64,000 nucleotides of DNA from Tardiphaga sp. P9-11 (GCF_008329525.1 NZ_NPKQ01000002.1:124001-188000), one strand, 5' to 3'. Shown: positions 35,907 through 45,498, counted from the stretch's first letter. Notes: generated from the letters alone by a model not told the origin. Numbers and translations are program-made.

Positions 35907-36899
35907 TTACTCGGCTTCCGCCGTCATTGCCTTGGCCTGGGCAACCCAGCCATCGGCACGGGCCGGAAGACCAACTTCTTCGCCGATCTTGTGCGCGTTG
36001 TCGTGATCGAGTTCGGCCAGCTGCCAGAAGTGGAAGATGCCGAGGTCGTTGAACTTCTTCTCGATCGCGCCGGACACGCCGGTGAGCTTCTTGAGATCGT
36101 CGGCGGTACCGCGCGGACCGGCCAGGCCCTGGAAGCCAGCTTCCGGAGCCGGAACAGCTTCAGCGATCGGCGCAGCCGAGGCACCGATGTCGAAGCCCGA
36201 GTCGCCCTGGGCGCGCGAGATACCGTCGATAACGGCGCGTGCGATCAGGTCGCAGTACAGCGACAGCGCGCGACCGGCGTCGTCGTTACCCGGGACCACA
36301 TAGGTGATGCCCTTCGGATCCGAGTTGGTGTCGACGATCGCCGCCACCGGGATGCCCAGACGCTGAGCTTCCTGGATCGCAATGTCTTCCTTGTTGGTGT
36401 CGATCACGAAGATCAGGTCGGGCAGACCGCCCATGTCCTTGATGCCGCCAAGCGAACGGTCGAGCTTGTCGCGCTCGCGCTGCAGCGTCAAACGCTCCTT
36501 CTTCGTGTAAGCCGATGCGTCGCCGGAGTTCAGCACTTCGTCGAGATGACGCAGACGCTTGATCGAGCCGGAGATGGTCTTCCAGTTGGTCAGCGTGCCG
36601 CCGAGCCAACGCGAATTGACGAAGTACATCGCCGAACGCTTTGCAGCTTCAGCAACGACGTCCTGGGCCTGGCGCTTGGTGCCGACGAACAGGATACGGC
36701 CGCCCTTGGCGACAGTATCGCTTACAGCCTTCAGCGCGGTGTGCAGCAAAGGCACGGTCTGCGCGAGGTCGATGATGTGGATGTTGTTGCGTGCGCCGAA
36801 AATGTAATCCGCCATCTTCGGATTCCAGCGGTGCGACTGGTGACCAAAGTGGACGCCAGCTTCGAGCAGTTGACGCATAGAAAATTCGGGTAGTGCCAT
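35907..36899 (-). CDS. rpsB: 30S ribosomal protein S2 with C-terminal extension
   Basis: A 330-residue S2, about 90 longer than in E. coli (241). The core is standard: [56 protein letters not shown]. From about residue 255 a linker ([20 protein letters not shown]) leads to a helix-hairpin-helix-like module ([29 protein letters not shown]). That extension is known in Rhizobiales S2. The likely promoter is at 37030-37057, leaving a leader of about 125 bases with short stems near the ribosome site. Confidence 0.97.
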   Translation of the reverse strand: MALPEFSMRQLLEAGVHFGHQSHRWNPKMADYIFGARNNIHIIDLAQTVPLLHTALKAVSDTVAKGGRILFVGTKRQAQDVVAEAAKRSAMYFVNSRWLGGTLTNWKTISGSIKRLRHLDEVLNSGDASAYTKKERLTLQRERDKLDRSLGGIKDMGGLPDLIFVIDTNKEDIAIQEAQRLGIPVAAIVDTNSDPKGITYVVPGNDDAGRALSLYCDLIARAVIDGISRAQGDSGFDIGASAAPIAEAVPAPEAGFQGLAGPRGTADDLKKLTGVSGAIEKKFNDLGIFHFWQLAELDHDNAHKIGEEVGLPARADGWVAQAKAMTAEAE

Positions 36900-37029
36900 A
36901 GTATCAATTCTCCGGTTGTTTCCTCCGGAAGCGTGTGAGCAACAAGGCGTTCGGACAGGACGATTCCTGCCTGAGGCCCGGATGCCACCGGACGGCGATT
37001 AAGCCATGCTTCCGTGTGAGATGGCGCGG

Positions 37030-37057
37030 TATATAGCCGGATTCCCGAGATAAGCAA
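37030..37057 (-). promoter_or_regulatory. Candidate sigma-70 promoter of rpsB
   Basis: On the minus strand TTGCTT (37052-37057) and TATATA (37030-37035) are 16 bases apart, about 130 bases before the rpsB start. It directly follows the dnaE terminator stem, as expected for a new transcription unit. Confidence 0.5.
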
Positions 37058-37080
37058 GAAAATCCGGCAGCTTCCGCCGG
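37056..37080 (-). terminator. Probable terminator of dnaE
   Basis: CCGGC and GCCGG (37064-37068, 37076-37080) close a short stem 22 bases after the dnaE stop, followed on the minus strand by ATTTTCTTG. The 5-bp stem is short, so efficiency is uncertain. Confidence 0.5.
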
Positions 37081-37101
37081 TTTACCGCGCGTGCGGCCGG
37101 C

Positions 37102-40100
37102 TTACAGCGTTTCGACCATTTCGACGCCCGAAACCGCCTTGATAGCGCCGGCGATCTGCGGCGAGACCATGAAGCGGCCCTCAAGCTTGAACTCGACTTC
37201 GGTCTGCAGATCCAGCCGCAGCACCAGCGAGACATCGCCGCCGCCTGCCACATTGCCGGGCTGGGGTTGAAGACGCTTTACCAATGAATCCAGTGATTTG
37301 GTATCCTTCATGGTCACCCTGAGACCCTTTTGCGTCTTGGCTGCGGCAGCGTCCAAAGGCTCGGCATGGAGCACCCGGGCACGAACGTCCTCGCCCTGCA
37401 GCTCGGCACCGAGTTGCAACAGCACCGCGGTACCCGGTTCCAGCACGTCACGGTATTGGGCGAGCCCCTCCGAGAATAGCACCGCCTCGAAATGCCCGGT
37501 CGGGTCGGACAGGCCCATGATACCCATCTTGTTGCCGGTCTTGGTGCGCCGCTCCATCCGCGACACCACCGTAGCCGCCACCCTGCCTGCGGTCGCACCA
37601 GTTTTGACGGCGCGGCAGAACTCGGCCCAGCTCTGCACCCGCAGCCGCTTCAGCGCGGTGGCGTAATCGTCGAGCGGATGGCCGGACAGGAAGAAACCGA
37701 TCGCATCATATTCCTTGCGCAGCTTGTCGGCCGCCAACCAGTTGTCGATCTGCGGCAGCATGATCGTCGGAGCGTCGGCCGCGCCACCGAACATGTTCCC
37801 CTGACCGATTGTCGTATCCACGTGGGCGCTTTGGCAGGCGGCCAAAATAGCATCCGCTCCGCCGTGCACGCGGGCGCGATGCGAATCGAGCGTATCGAAG
37901 GCACCGGCCGCAGCGAGTGTTTCGATGATGCGTTTGTTGACGGCGCGCGGACTGACACGTGAGGCAAAGTCGGCGAGCGAGGTGAACAGCCCGTTCTTGT
38001 TACGCTCCTCGACGATCTGTTCGACCGCGCCGGCACCGACCCCCTTGAGCGCTGCGAGCGCGTAGTAAATCGTGTTCTCGGACACCTCAAAAGTCACGCC
38101 TGAACGATTGATGTTCGGAGCCTCCACCTTGATGCCCAGCCGCTGTGCCTCGGCGCGGAATTCGGACAGCTTGTCGGTATTACCCATGTCGAGCGTCATC
38201 GACGCCGCGATGAACTCCACCGGATAATGCGCCTTCATATAGGCGGTGTGATACGACACCAGCGCATAGGCTGCAGCGTGGCTCTTGTTGAAGCCGTAGT
38301 CGGCGAACTTGGCGAGCAGATCGAAGATCGTGTCGGCCTGGGCCTTCGGCACGCCATTTTTGACCGAGCCCGCGACGAAGATCTCGCGCTGCTTTTCCAT
38401 TTCGGCGCGGATCTTCTTACCCATCGCGCGGCGCAGCAGGTCAGCGTCACCCAGCGAATAGCCGGCCATGACCTGCGCGACCTGCATCACCTGTTCCTGA
38501 TAGATGATGACGCCGAAGGTTTCCTTCAGGATCGGCTCGATGATCGGATGCAGATATTCCGGCTCTTCGTCGCCGTGTTTGCGCGCGCAATAGGTCGGGA
38601 TGTTTGCCATCGGGCCAGGACGATACAGCGCGACCAGCGCGATGATATCCTCGAGGCGGTCGGGCCGCATATCGATCAGCGCGCGCCGCATGCCCTGGCT
38701 TTCCACCTGGAACACCCCGACCACATCGCCGCGCGCCAGCATCTCGTAGCTTTTGGCGTCGGTGATGGGCAGCGTCGGAAGATCGACATGGATGTCACGC
38801 TGCTTCAACAGTTTCACGGCGACATCGAGCACCGTGAGCGTCTTGAGGCCGAGGAAGTCGAACTTCACCAGGCCCGCAGGCTCGACCCATTTCATGTTGA
38901 ACTGGGTCACCGGCATGTCCGACTTCGGGTCGCGATACATCGGCACCAGTTGCGACAGCGGCCGATCGCCGATCACGATGCCTGCGGCGTGGGTCGAGGC
39001 GTGGCGCGTCAGGCCTTCGAGGCGCTGCGCGATGTCGAAAGCCTTGGCGACGATCGGATCCTCGTCGCGGAACGCCTGTAGTTTGGGCTCGGACTCGATT
39101 GCCTGCGCCAGCGTCACCGGCGCCGCCGGATTCTGCGGCACCAGCTTGGTCAGCTTGTCGACCTGGCCATAGGGCATCTGCAGCACACGGCCGACGTCGC
39201 GCAGCACGCCGCGCGCCTGCAGCGTTCCGAAGGTGATGATCTGCGCCACCTGATCGCGGCCGTAGCGCTGCTGCACATAGTTGATCACCTCGCCACGACG
39301 ATCCTGGCAGAAGTCGATATCAAAGTCGGGCATCGACACGCGTTCCGGATTGAGGAAGCGTTCGAACAGCAGCCCAAATTGCAGCGGATCGAGGTCGGTG
39401 ATGGTCAGCACATAGGCAACCAGCGAGCCCGCGCCCGAACCACGCCCCGGTCCCACCGGAATGCCCTGAAGCTTGGCCCATTTGATAAAGTCGGACACGA
39501 TCAGGAAGTAGCCCGCATAATTCATGCGGGTGATGACGTTCAGCTCGAAATCGAGGCGCTTGTCGTAGTCTTCCTGGCTCAGGCCCTGCGCCATGCCGTG
39601 AACGTCGAGGCGCTTGCGCAGCCCCTCCAGGGCTTGTCGCTTCAGTTCGTCGGCCTCCTCCTGCGCCGCAGCTTCGGCATTGCTGCCGGCGCCTACCGTG
39701 AAGCGCGGCAGGATCGGCTTGCGCGTCCGTGGCCGGTAGGAACAGCGTTCGGCGATCTCGACCGTCGATGCCAAAGCCTCTGGTATATCCGCGAACAGGA
39801 CAGCCATTTCCGCGCGGGTCTTGAAGCGATGGTCCGCAGTCAGTTGCTCGCGATCGGTCTCGGCGATGATCCTGCCGCCAGCAATGCACAGCAGTGCGTC
39901 ATGGGCTTCGTAGTCGTCGGCAGCAGCGAAATACGGCTCGTTGGTCGCCACGAGGGGAATGCCCTTGGCGTAAGCAAGATCGATCAGCCCCGCTTCGGCG
40001 CGGCGCTCCTTCTCGACACCGTGGCGCTGCAATTCGATATACAAACGATCGCCGAACAAATCGGCCAGCTGGTCGCAGCGGGTTGTCGCCAGCGCCGAGT

Positions 40101-40584
40101 GATCCGCGACCAGCGCCTGGTTCAGCGGGCCATCGGGCCCCCCGGTCAGCGCGATCAGGTCCTCGGTCTCGCCTAGCAGCCATTCCAGCTTGATATGCGG
40201 GGTCTGGTTCGCCGGCGTCTCCAGGAACGCACGGGAATTGAGCTTCATCAGACTGTTGTAGCCGCGCTCCTTGGCAGCCAGCAGCACAATGCGCGGCATC
40301 ACCGCGTTCAGCGCATTGCGGGCATTGGGATCCTGGTCGCCGAAATCGATGGCGATCTCGCAGCCGGTGATCGGCTGGATGCCGTAGCCCACCAGCTTCT
40401 CGGAGAATTCCAGCGCGCCGAACATGTTGTCGCTGTCGGTCAGCGCCAGCGCCGGCTGGTGGTCGGCCTTGGCCAGGTCGACGAGCTTCTGGATCTTGAT
40501 GGAGCCCTTCAGCAGCGAATAGGCCGAATGCACGTGGAGGTGTACGAATCCGGCATTCGACGCGGCGGCAGGCTTCTGACTCAT
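37102..40584 (-). CDS. dnaE: DNA polymerase III alpha subunit
   Basis: A 1160-residue replicative polymerase. It has an N-terminal PHP domain (GFVHLHVHSAYSLLKGSI, His15-Val-His17), the palm catalytic aspartates in SMPDFDIDFCQDRRGEVINY (about residue 420), the helix-hairpin-helix region (LKGVGAGAVEQIVEE) and the OB-fold domain (TGNKMGIMGLSDPTGHFEAV). The length is normal. The start at 40584 gives the usual short N-terminus. A 199-base gap with a small stem (40631-40646) separates it from the LexA-boxed 32-codon gene on the same strand, so read-through from that SOS promoter is possible. Confidence 0.97.
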   Translation of the reverse strand: MSQKPAAASNAGFVHLHVHSAYSLLKGSIKIQKLVDLAKADHQPALALTDSDNMFGALEFSEKLVGYGIQPITGCEIAIDFGDQDPNARNALNAVMPRIVLLAAKERGYNSLMKLNSRAFLETPANQTPHIKLEWLLGETEDLIALTGGPDGPLNQALVADHSALATTRCDQLADLFGDRLYIELQRHGVEKERRAEAGLIDLAYAKGIPLVATNEPYFAAADDYEAHDALLCIAGGRIIAETDREQLTADHRFKTRAEMAVLFADIPEALASTVEIAERCSYRPRTRKPILPRFTVGAGSNAEAAAQEEADELKRQALEGLRKRLDVHGMAQGLSQEDYDKRLDFELNVITRMNYAGYFLIVSDFIKWAKLQGIPVGPGRGSGAGSLVAYVLTITDLDPLQFGLLFERFLNPERVSMPDFDIDFCQDRRGEVINYVQQRYGRDQVAQIITFGTLQARGVLRDVGRVLQMPYGQVDKLTKLVPQNPAAPVTLAQAIESEPKLQAFRDEDPIVAKAFDIAQRLEGLTRHASTHAAGIVIGDRPLSQLVPMYRDPKSDMPVTQFNMKWVEPAGLVKFDFLGLKTLTVLDVAVKLLKQRDIHVDLPTLPITDAKSYEMLARGDVVGVFQVESQGMRRALIDMRPDRLEDIIALVALYRPGPMANIPTYCARKHGDEEPEYLHPIIEPILKETFGVIIYQEQVMQVAQVMAGYSLGDADLLRRAMGKKIRAEMEKQREIFVAGSVKNGVPKAQADTIFDLLAKFADYGFNKSHAAAYALVSYHTAYMKAHYPVEFIAASMTLDMGNTDKLSEFRAEAQRLGIKVEAPNINRSGVTFEVSENTIYYALAALKGVGAGAVEQIVEERNKNGLFTSLADFASRVSPRAVNKRIIETLAAAGAFDTLDSHRARVHGGADAILAACQSAHVDTTIGQGNMFGGAADAPTIMLPQIDNWLAADKLRKEYDAIGFFLSGHPLDDYATALKRLRVQSWAEFCRAVKTGATAGRVAATVVSRMERRTKTGNKMGIMGLSDPTGHFEAVLFSEGLAQYRDVLEPGTAVLLQLGAELQGEDVRARVLHAEPLDAAAAKTQKGLRVTMKDTKSLDSLVKRLQPQPGNVAGGGDVSLVLRLDLQTEVEFKLEGRFMVSPQIAGAIKAVSGVEMVETL

Positions 40585-40783
40585 GGCGTGGGGCAATCCG
40601 GAACTTGGCAGTCATTGATGAGGATTGCGGCGGCCCGTTTGGGCCGACTCGCAACATCATCGTGATGCCTGCTCCTGGAGGAGTCCACGTGAAACCCGCT
40701 CAGGTCCGGAAACGTCCCCGCATTCCCGGGGGAATGCTTATCAGTCCCGGCGCCGGCTTCGCAGCCAGCGTCCCGGAGCAGGA

Positions 40784-40882
40784 TCACAGCTGGGGGATCA
40801 GCTGCGCCCAGACCGCAATCATGCCGACGAACAGAACGATCGATGCCAGTGCAGCGGCTTCTTCAACAAAGGTCTTCAGCAT
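40784..40882 (-). CDS. 32-residue single-span membrane peptide under LexA control, SidA-like
   Basis: A 32-codon gene. GGAGG lies 5 bases before the ATG, and two tandem LexA boxes lie 21 to 53 bases upstream. The peptide begins MLKTFVEEAAALASIV, continues LFVGMIAVWAQLIPQL, and forms one transmembrane helix (about 11-28) after a short amphipathic start. In Caulobacter, SidA is a 29-residue inner-membrane peptide induced through LexA that blocks division by binding FtsW. The size, topology and control here match that type, so a DNA-damage division inhibitor is the best guess. Sequence homology cannot be judged at this length. dnaE follows on the same strand. Confidence 0.75.
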   Translation of the reverse strand: MLKTFVEEAAALASIVLFVGMIAVWAQLIPQL

Positions 40883-40902
40883 GGTGGCCTCCGTGATCTC
40901 TG

Positions 40903-40917
40903 GAACATATGAAGAAC
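40903..40917. promoter_or_regulatory. LexA box 1 upstream of the 32-codon gene
   Basis: GAACATATGAAGAAC is an exact GAAC-N7-GAAC (GTTC-N7-GTTC on the minus strand) with an AT-rich spacer like the lexA box at 11594. It would cover the promoter of the peptide gene. Confidence 0.8.
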
Positions 40918-40920
40918 ATT

Positions 40921-40935
40921 GTTCTCATTTTGTTC
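40921..40935. promoter_or_regulatory. LexA box 2 upstream of the 32-codon gene
   Basis: GTTCTCATTTTGTTC is a second exact LexA box, 3 bases from the first and in opposite orientation. Two dimers side by side predict tight repression. The plus strand from 40936 to the DUF3551 gene at 41217 (281 bases) shows no gene. Confidence 0.8.
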
Positions 40936-41216
40936 CTTTAGTCAAGCAGGCGATCCGGGCGCATCACGCTTCATATTCGGGATGGTTAAAACGGCAGGCC
41001 GGCACTCTTTGCGCCCGGCCAGCCGACGCCTTCCCTCGCCGCGATCGGTTGCGCGGTATTGCGTCGCACGCGCCGACCAGGTCCCGTTACGACATGTTTC
41101 CGGCGCCAGATGCGGAGCGGAATCCGGCTTTGTGAGTTGACGAATACCGGTCAGACCGGCTTTGTGCCGGTCAGAGATCACATGCAGCCGGCTATCTGAG
41201 TCGGCAGGAGAATTCG

Positions 41217-41516
41217 ATGCGCGCAGCCCTGCTTGCTCTGGTCGCCCTCGGCGCCCTTTCGGCCCTCACCGTCACGCCCGCCGCAGCACAGCGCACCGAT
41301 CCCGGCCCGTTCTCGTTCAATACGCCGAGCGGTTATCCATTCTGCATGCGCTCACTCTATGATGACGACGACTGCAGCTACCGCACCTATGCGCAGTGCG
41401 CAGCGACGGCATCGGGCATAGGCCTGACCTGCTTCGCCAATCCGGCGCTGGCCTATGCACAAACCTACGCGCCGCAGAAGCCGCGCGCGAAGCGCAAGCG
41501 TAAGAGCAGCTACTGA
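41217..41516 (+). CDS. DUF3551-type exported small protein
   Basis: A 99-residue secreted protein. The signal peptide is residues 1-24 (MRAALLALVALGALSALTVT then PAAAQ). The mature part holds the family's YPFCMRS ... DCSYRTYAQCAATASGIGLTC pattern with four cysteines, probably two disulphides. The tail is very basic (KPRAKRKRKSSY). DUF3551 proteins are abundant in Bradyrhizobium and relatives, and none has a known role. AGGAG lies 6 bases before the ATG. It converges on lolD. Confidence 0.85.
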   Translation: MRAALLALVALGALSALTVTPAAAQRTDPGPFSFNTPSGYPFCMRSLYDDDDCSYRTYAQCAATASGIGLTCFANPALAYAQTYAPQKPRAKRKRKSSY

Positions 41517-41521
41517 GCGAC

Positions 41522-41551
41522 GGCGCCGTTCGCGGCGCTTCGCATTTTCTC
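41522..41551 (+). terminator. Candidate terminator of the DUF3551 gene
   Basis: GCGCCG-TTCG-CGGCGC makes a 6-bp stem with a stable UUCG tetraloop 6 bases after the stop, followed by a weak U-stretch (CATTTTCTCTC). Confidence 0.55.
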
Positions 41552-41575
41552 TCTCAAATGAGACAAGCGGCAGGG

Positions 41576-42283
41576 TCAGTCGAGTTCGACGACTTTGCCG
41601 TTTTCCAGCGACACCCGCCGGTCCATGCGGCCAGCCAGTTCCATGTTGTGTGTCGCGATCAGCATCGCCACCTTGGTCGCCTTCACCAGCTGCATCAGCG
41701 CCTTGAAGACGTGATCGGCGGTGTGCGGATCGAGATTTCCCGTCGGCTCGTCAGCGAACAACACGCGCGGTGCATTGGCCACCGCGCGGGCAATCGCAAC
41801 GCGCTGCTGCTCGCCGCCCGACAGCTCCGCAGGGCGATGGGTGATGCGTTCGGCCAGACCCAGATAGGCCAAGATTTCCTTGGCGCGGGCGACCGTCTCG
41901 GAGCGTTTCAAGCCGCGGATCATCTGCGGCAGCATGACGTTTTCCAGCGCGGTGAATTCCGGCAGCAACCGATGCGACTGGTAGACGAAACCGATATCGG
42001 TGCGGCGGATCTGGGTACGCTCGGTGTCCGACAGGCCCGAGGTCGCGGTGCCGCCGACATACACCTCGCCGTCATCCGGGCTCTCGAGCAGACCGGCAAT
42101 ATGCAGCAGCGTCGATTTGCCCGAGCCGGACGGTGCCACAAGCGCCACCGACTGCCCCGCCCACAAGGCCAGCTTCGCATTGTCGAGGATGGTCAGAACG
42201 GTTTCGCCCTGGGTGTATTGCCGCTTGATATCGTGGAGATAGACCACCGGTACATCATCTGCCCCTTGCGCCATGTCAGTCAC
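41576..42283 (-). CDS. lolD: Lipoprotein-releasing ABC transporter ATPase LolD
   Basis: A 235-residue ATPase of the LolCDE complex that extracts lipoproteins from the inner membrane for LolA. Walker A is [15 protein letters not shown] (Ala in place of the usual first Gly), the signature is [14 protein letters not shown], Walker [14 protein letters not shown], and the switch His is in IATHNME. The start is taken as a GTG directly after the lolC stop; an ATG three codons later is an alternative. Confidence 0.93.
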   Translation of the reverse strand: MTDMAQGADDVPVVYLHDIKRQYTQGETVLTILDNAKLALWAGQSVALVAPSGSGKSTLLHIAGLLESPDDGEVYVGGTATSGLSDTERTQIRRTDIGFVYQSHRLLPEFTALENVMLPQMIRGLKRSETVARAKEILAYLGLAERITHRPAELSGGEQQRVAIARAVANAPRVLFADEPTGNLDPHTADHVFKALMQLVKATKVAMLIATHNMELAGRMDRRVSLENGKVVELD

Positions 42284-43564
42284 TCACTCGTATCTTAGCG
42301 CATCGACGGGATCGAGGCGCGCGGCACGCCACGACGGATACAGGGTGGCAAGGAACGACAGCGTCAGCGCCATGATCACGACTGCGCTGGTCTCGCCCAC
42401 ATCGACCTCGGCAGGCAGCTTGGACAGGAAATACAGCTCCGGCGAGAACAGCTCCGTGGATGTCATCCACGAGATGAATTGCCGGATCGACTCGATATTG
42501 AAGCAGACCAGAAGCCCGACAATGAACCCGACCAGCGTGCCGACCACGCCTATCGCGGCACCCGTGATCAGGAAGACGCGCATGATCGAGCCCTGAGAGG
42601 CACCCATGGTGCGGAGGATGGCGATATCGCTCCCCTTGTCCTTCACCAGCATGATCAGGCCGGAGACGATATTCAGCGCCGCCACCAGCACGATCAGCGT
42701 CAGGATCAGGAACATGACGTTGCGCTCGACCTGCAGCGCATTGAAGAAGGTCGAATTGCGCTGCCGCCAATCGACGATGAAGATCGGCCGCCCGGCCGCC
42801 TCGGTCACGAGCTTGCGATACTCGTCGATCCTGTCGGGATTGTTGGTGTAGACCTCGATGGAGGTCACGTCAGAGGGGCGATTGAAGTATGTCTGCGCCT
42901 CGGCCAATGGCATGAACACGAAGGTCGAGTCATATTCGGACATGCCGATCTCGAAGACGGCAGCAACCTTGTAGGGCTTGATGCGCGGCGTCGTACCCAT
43001 CGGGGTCACCGCCCCCTTTGGCGAGATCAACGTGATCATGTCGCCAGCGTGAATCGAGAGCTGATCAGCCAGCCGCCGACCGATCGCGACACCCTGCCCG
43101 TCATCGAAGCCCTCGAGCGTGCCCTGCTTGATGTTCTTGGCGATCGACGTGAGATTATTGAGATCGCCAGAGCGGATACCCCGGATAAAGATGCCGGCAG
43201 CACCGAACGCGGATGATCCTAGTCCTTGGCCATCCACAACCGGCGCCGCGAGACGAATGCCATTCACGCCGCTGATGCGGTCGGCGACATCCTTCCAGTC
43301 GGTCAGAGGACTTTCCAGTGGCTGTACCAGCAGATGCCCGTTGAGACCCAGGATCTTGTCGAGCAGCTCCTTCCGGAAGCCGTTCATCACGGCCATCACG
43401 ATGATCAGCGTGGCGACGCCGAGCATGATGCCCAGGAACGAGAAGCCGGCAATGACGGAGATGAATCCCTCTTTACGGCGTGCACGGAGATAGCGTCCGG
43501 ACAGCAGCCATTCGAAGGCGGCGAAAGGTGGGGTTCGAACTGGCTCGCTCATGGCATCATCCAT
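42284..43564 (-). CDS. lolC: Lipoprotein-releasing ABC transporter permease LolC/LolE
   Basis: A 426-residue FtsX/MacB-type permease. The first span follows FISVIAGFSFLGIMLGVATL, a large periplasmic domain covers about residues 65-275, and three more spans follow, with the coupling motif LRTMGASQGSIMRVF and the end PSWRAARLDPVDALRYE. In alphaproteobacteria a single protein often does the work of both LolC and LolE, so the exact name is open. A stem (43566-43589) with the ribosome site in its loop precedes the ATG by 1 base. Confidence 0.93.
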   Translation of the reverse strand: MDDAMSEPVRTPPFAAFEWLLSGRYLRARRKEGFISVIAGFSFLGIMLGVATLIIVMAVMNGFRKELLDKILGLNGHLLVQPLESPLTDWKDVADRISGVNGIRLAAPVVDGQGLGSSAFGAAGIFIRGIRSGDLNNLTSIAKNIKQGTLEGFDDGQGVAIGRRLADQLSIHAGDMITLISPKGAVTPMGTTPRIKPYKVAAVFEIGMSEYDSTFVFMPLAEAQTYFNRPSDVTSIEVYTNNPDRIDEYRKLVTEAAGRPIFIVDWRQRNSTFFNALQVERNVMFLILTLIVLVAALNIVSGLIMLVKDKGSDIAILRTMGASQGSIMRVFLITGAAIGVVGTLVGFIVGLLVCFNIESIRQFISWMTSTELFSPELYFLSKLPAEVDVGETSAVVIMALTLSFLATLYPSWRAARLDPVDALRYE

Positions 43565-43565
43565 C

Positions 43566-43589
43566 GCCCGACTCCCATACGAATCGGGC
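43566..43589 (-). promoter_or_regulatory. Stem holding the lolC ribosome site in its loop
   Basis: GCCCGA (43566-43571) and TCGGGC (43584-43589) pair perfectly around a 12-base loop that contains the GGGAG of the lolC ribosome site. The stem ends 1 base before the start codon, so it could tune translation of lolC relative to proS. Confidence 0.45.
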
Positions 43590-43640
43590 TTATTCTAGCC
43601 GTATCGTGAGCGATGCGGCGATCACGCAGTGGATAAGTTC

Positions 43641-44960
43641 TCAGGACGTCAGCTTTGCGACGACCTCGGCGGCACTGATGTTCTCACGCGAACCGTCGTC
43701 GCGCCGCTTCAGCTCGACCTTGCCTTCGGCCAGCCCCTTCGGCCCGACGAGAATCTGCCAGGGCACGCCGATCAGGTCGGCGGTGGCGAACTTGCCGCCG
43801 GCGCGCTGATCGGTGTCGTCATAGAGCACATCGACACCCTTGGCCGAAAGCTCCTTGTAGAGCGCCTCGCAGGCCGCATCGGTATCAGGCGAGCCCTGCT
43901 TCAGATTGAGGATGGCGGCGCGGAACGGCGCCACTTCCTCGGGCCACTTGATGCCGTTCTCGTCGTGGCAGGCCTCGATGATCGCGCCCAGCAGCCGCGA
44001 GACGCCAACCCCGTACGAGCCGCCATGGATCGGCGTTTCGGCACCATCGGCGCCGGCGACCGTCGCCTTCATCGCGTCGGAATACTTGGTGCCGAAATAG
44101 AAGATCTGGCCGACTTCGATGCCACGGGTGTTGAGCCGCCGCTCCGCCGGCACTTCGCTCTCGAAGCGCGCGGCGTCGTGAACGTCTTCGGTGGCCGCAT
44201 AGATCGAGGTCCACTGATCGATAACGCCAGTGAGATCGCCATTGTAATCGATATCTGCCGGCGGCACCGGCAGATTGAGGACGTCACTGTCGCAGAACAC
44301 GCCGGACTCGCCGGTCTCCGCGAGCACAATGAATTCGTGGCTGTGATCGCCGCCGATCGGGCCGGTCTCGGCGCGCATCGGGATCGCCTTCAGGCCCATC
44401 CGCGCAAAGGTGCGCAGATAAGCGACGAACATCTGGTTATAGGAGCGCTTCGCCGCAGCTTCATCGATATCGAACGAATAGCCATCCTTCATCAGGAATT
44501 CGCGACCGCGCATCACGCCGAAACGCGGACGCTGCTCGTCGCGAAATTTCCACTGGATGTGGTACAGGTTCAGCGGCAGGCTCTTGTAGGACTTCACATA
44601 GCCGCGGAAAATCTCGGTGATCATTTCCTCGTTGGTCGGCCCGTAAAGGAGCTCCCGCTTGTGGCGGTCCACGATGCGCAGCATCTCCGGCCCGTAGGCG
44701 TCATAGCGCCCACTTTCGCGCCAAAGATCAGCGAGCTGCAATGTCGGCATCAGGAGCTCGATGGCGCCCGCCCGGTTCTGCTCCTCGCGGACGATCTGCT
44801 CGATCTTTTTCAGCACCCGCAGGCCCAGCGGCAACCAGGCATAGATGCCAGCGGCCTCCTGACGGATCATGCCCGCGCGCAGCATCAGCCGGTGCGAGAC
44901 GATCTCGGCTTCCTTCGGCGTTTCCTTGAGAATGGGCAGAAAATAGCGCGACAATCGCAT
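43641..44960 (-). CDS. proS: Prolyl-tRNA synthetase, short alphaproteobacterial type
   Basis: A 439-residue class II synthetase. Marks are [20 protein letters not shown] (motif 1), [20 protein letters not shown] (motif 2 with the ATP Arg) and [17 protein letters not shown] (motif 3). The HxxxRPTNE-like loop is [11 protein letters not shown]. It is about 130 residues shorter than E. coli ProRS because the editing insertion is reduced to a few residues, normal for this group. I chose the ATG at 44960 for the [13 protein letters not shown] start. It heads proS-lolC-lolD. Confidence 0.96.
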   Translation of the reverse strand: MRLSRYFLPILKETPKEAEIVSHRLMLRAGMIRQEAAGIYAWLPLGLRVLKKIEQIVREEQNRAGAIELLMPTLQLADLWRESGRYDAYGPEMLRIVDRHKRELLYGPTNEEMITEIFRGYVKSYKSLPLNLYHIQWKFRDEQRPRFGVMRGREFLMKDGYSFDIDEAAAKRSYNQMFVAYLRTFARMGLKAIPMRAETGPIGGDHSHEFIVLAETGESGVFCDSDVLNLPVPPADIDYNGDLTGVIDQWTSIYAATEDVHDAARFESEVPAERRLNTRGIEVGQIFYFGTKYSDAMKATVAGADGAETPIHGGSYGVGVSRLLGAIIEACHDENGIKWPEEVAPFRAAILNLKQGSPDTDAACEALYKELSAKGVDVLYDDTDQRAGGKFATADLIGVPWQILVGPKGLAEGKVELKRRDDGSRENISAAEVVAKLTS

Positions 44961-45239
44961 GGTTAGGCCTGGGAATCGGAGGGACACGGGAGAACGCGAG
45001 TGAAACCGGATCGGCCGCCAAAACACAAGGGCAACGGGTCGGACGCCGGACAGTCTAGGACATGGAGCCAGCAATCACGGCTTAATTCCGTTCGCCTAGC
45101 GAATTCTTTCCCAGACTGCCGAATGGCTTGATTCATGGTCCTCACAGCGCCTCAGGGCACTCCGAAGATGGCGGAAAAGACTCCAATTCTATGCCTGCCT
45201 CAATTTTGAACAGACATTGCCGAAATTGGTGACAAACAA

Positions 45240-45425
45240 AAAAAGTTGAGCTACGACTCACAGCTCAGGCGGTTCGCAAGGACAGAGTCTGGTGGTCCAA
45301 GTCTCGGGAGGAGCCCTGACGCGCTCAAGCAGCGTCAACCCGCTAAGCAAGGATAAAATCCAAAGTTTGGGGTAATAGGGTCGACACAATTTTCCGAGCA
45401 GGGCTGCGGCCCTGCTCTTTTTTTT
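45240..45425 (+). ncRNA. Candidate small RNA with intrinsic terminator
   Basis: The 3' end is fixed by a perfect terminator (45395-45425). Upstream are further stems: TGAGCT/AGCTCA (45247-45252, 45262-45267), GGAC/GTCC, and TGACGC/GCGTCA (45317-45322, 45332-45337). An exposed GGGAGGAG lies at 45306-45313. The 5' end is a guess from where structure begins; I found no clear promoter. No open frame spans it. It does not match a small RNA family that I can name; 6S RNA and SRP RNA marks were looked for and not seen. Confidence 0.5.
45395..45425 (+). terminator. Strong intrinsic terminator on the plus strand
   Basis: GAGCAGGGC and GCCCTGCTC form a perfect 9-bp stem with a TGCG loop, followed by nine Ts. 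No plus-strand protein gene ends upstream within 3.8 kb, so it must end a non-coding transcript. Confidence 0.92.
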
Positions 45426-45498
45426 CAACAAACTTTCGACAGTAGCAGCGCGGCGTTTTTCATCGCGCGCGCGACTCCCATTGCCCAGAGCGCAATGA

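Noticed and set aside
40784-40935. LexA boxes as the promoter control of dnaE itself
   Set aside because: The boxes sit right at the small gene and 319 bases from the dnaE start, with a stem in between. Direct control of dnaE is possible only by read-through, so it is mentioned but not called.
40605-41135. 176-codon plus-strand frame, including a GTG at 40689 behind GGAGG
   Set aside because: It runs across the LexA boxes and antisense to the 32-codon gene, and its product is low-complexity without family resemblance. The GGAGG is probably coincidence.
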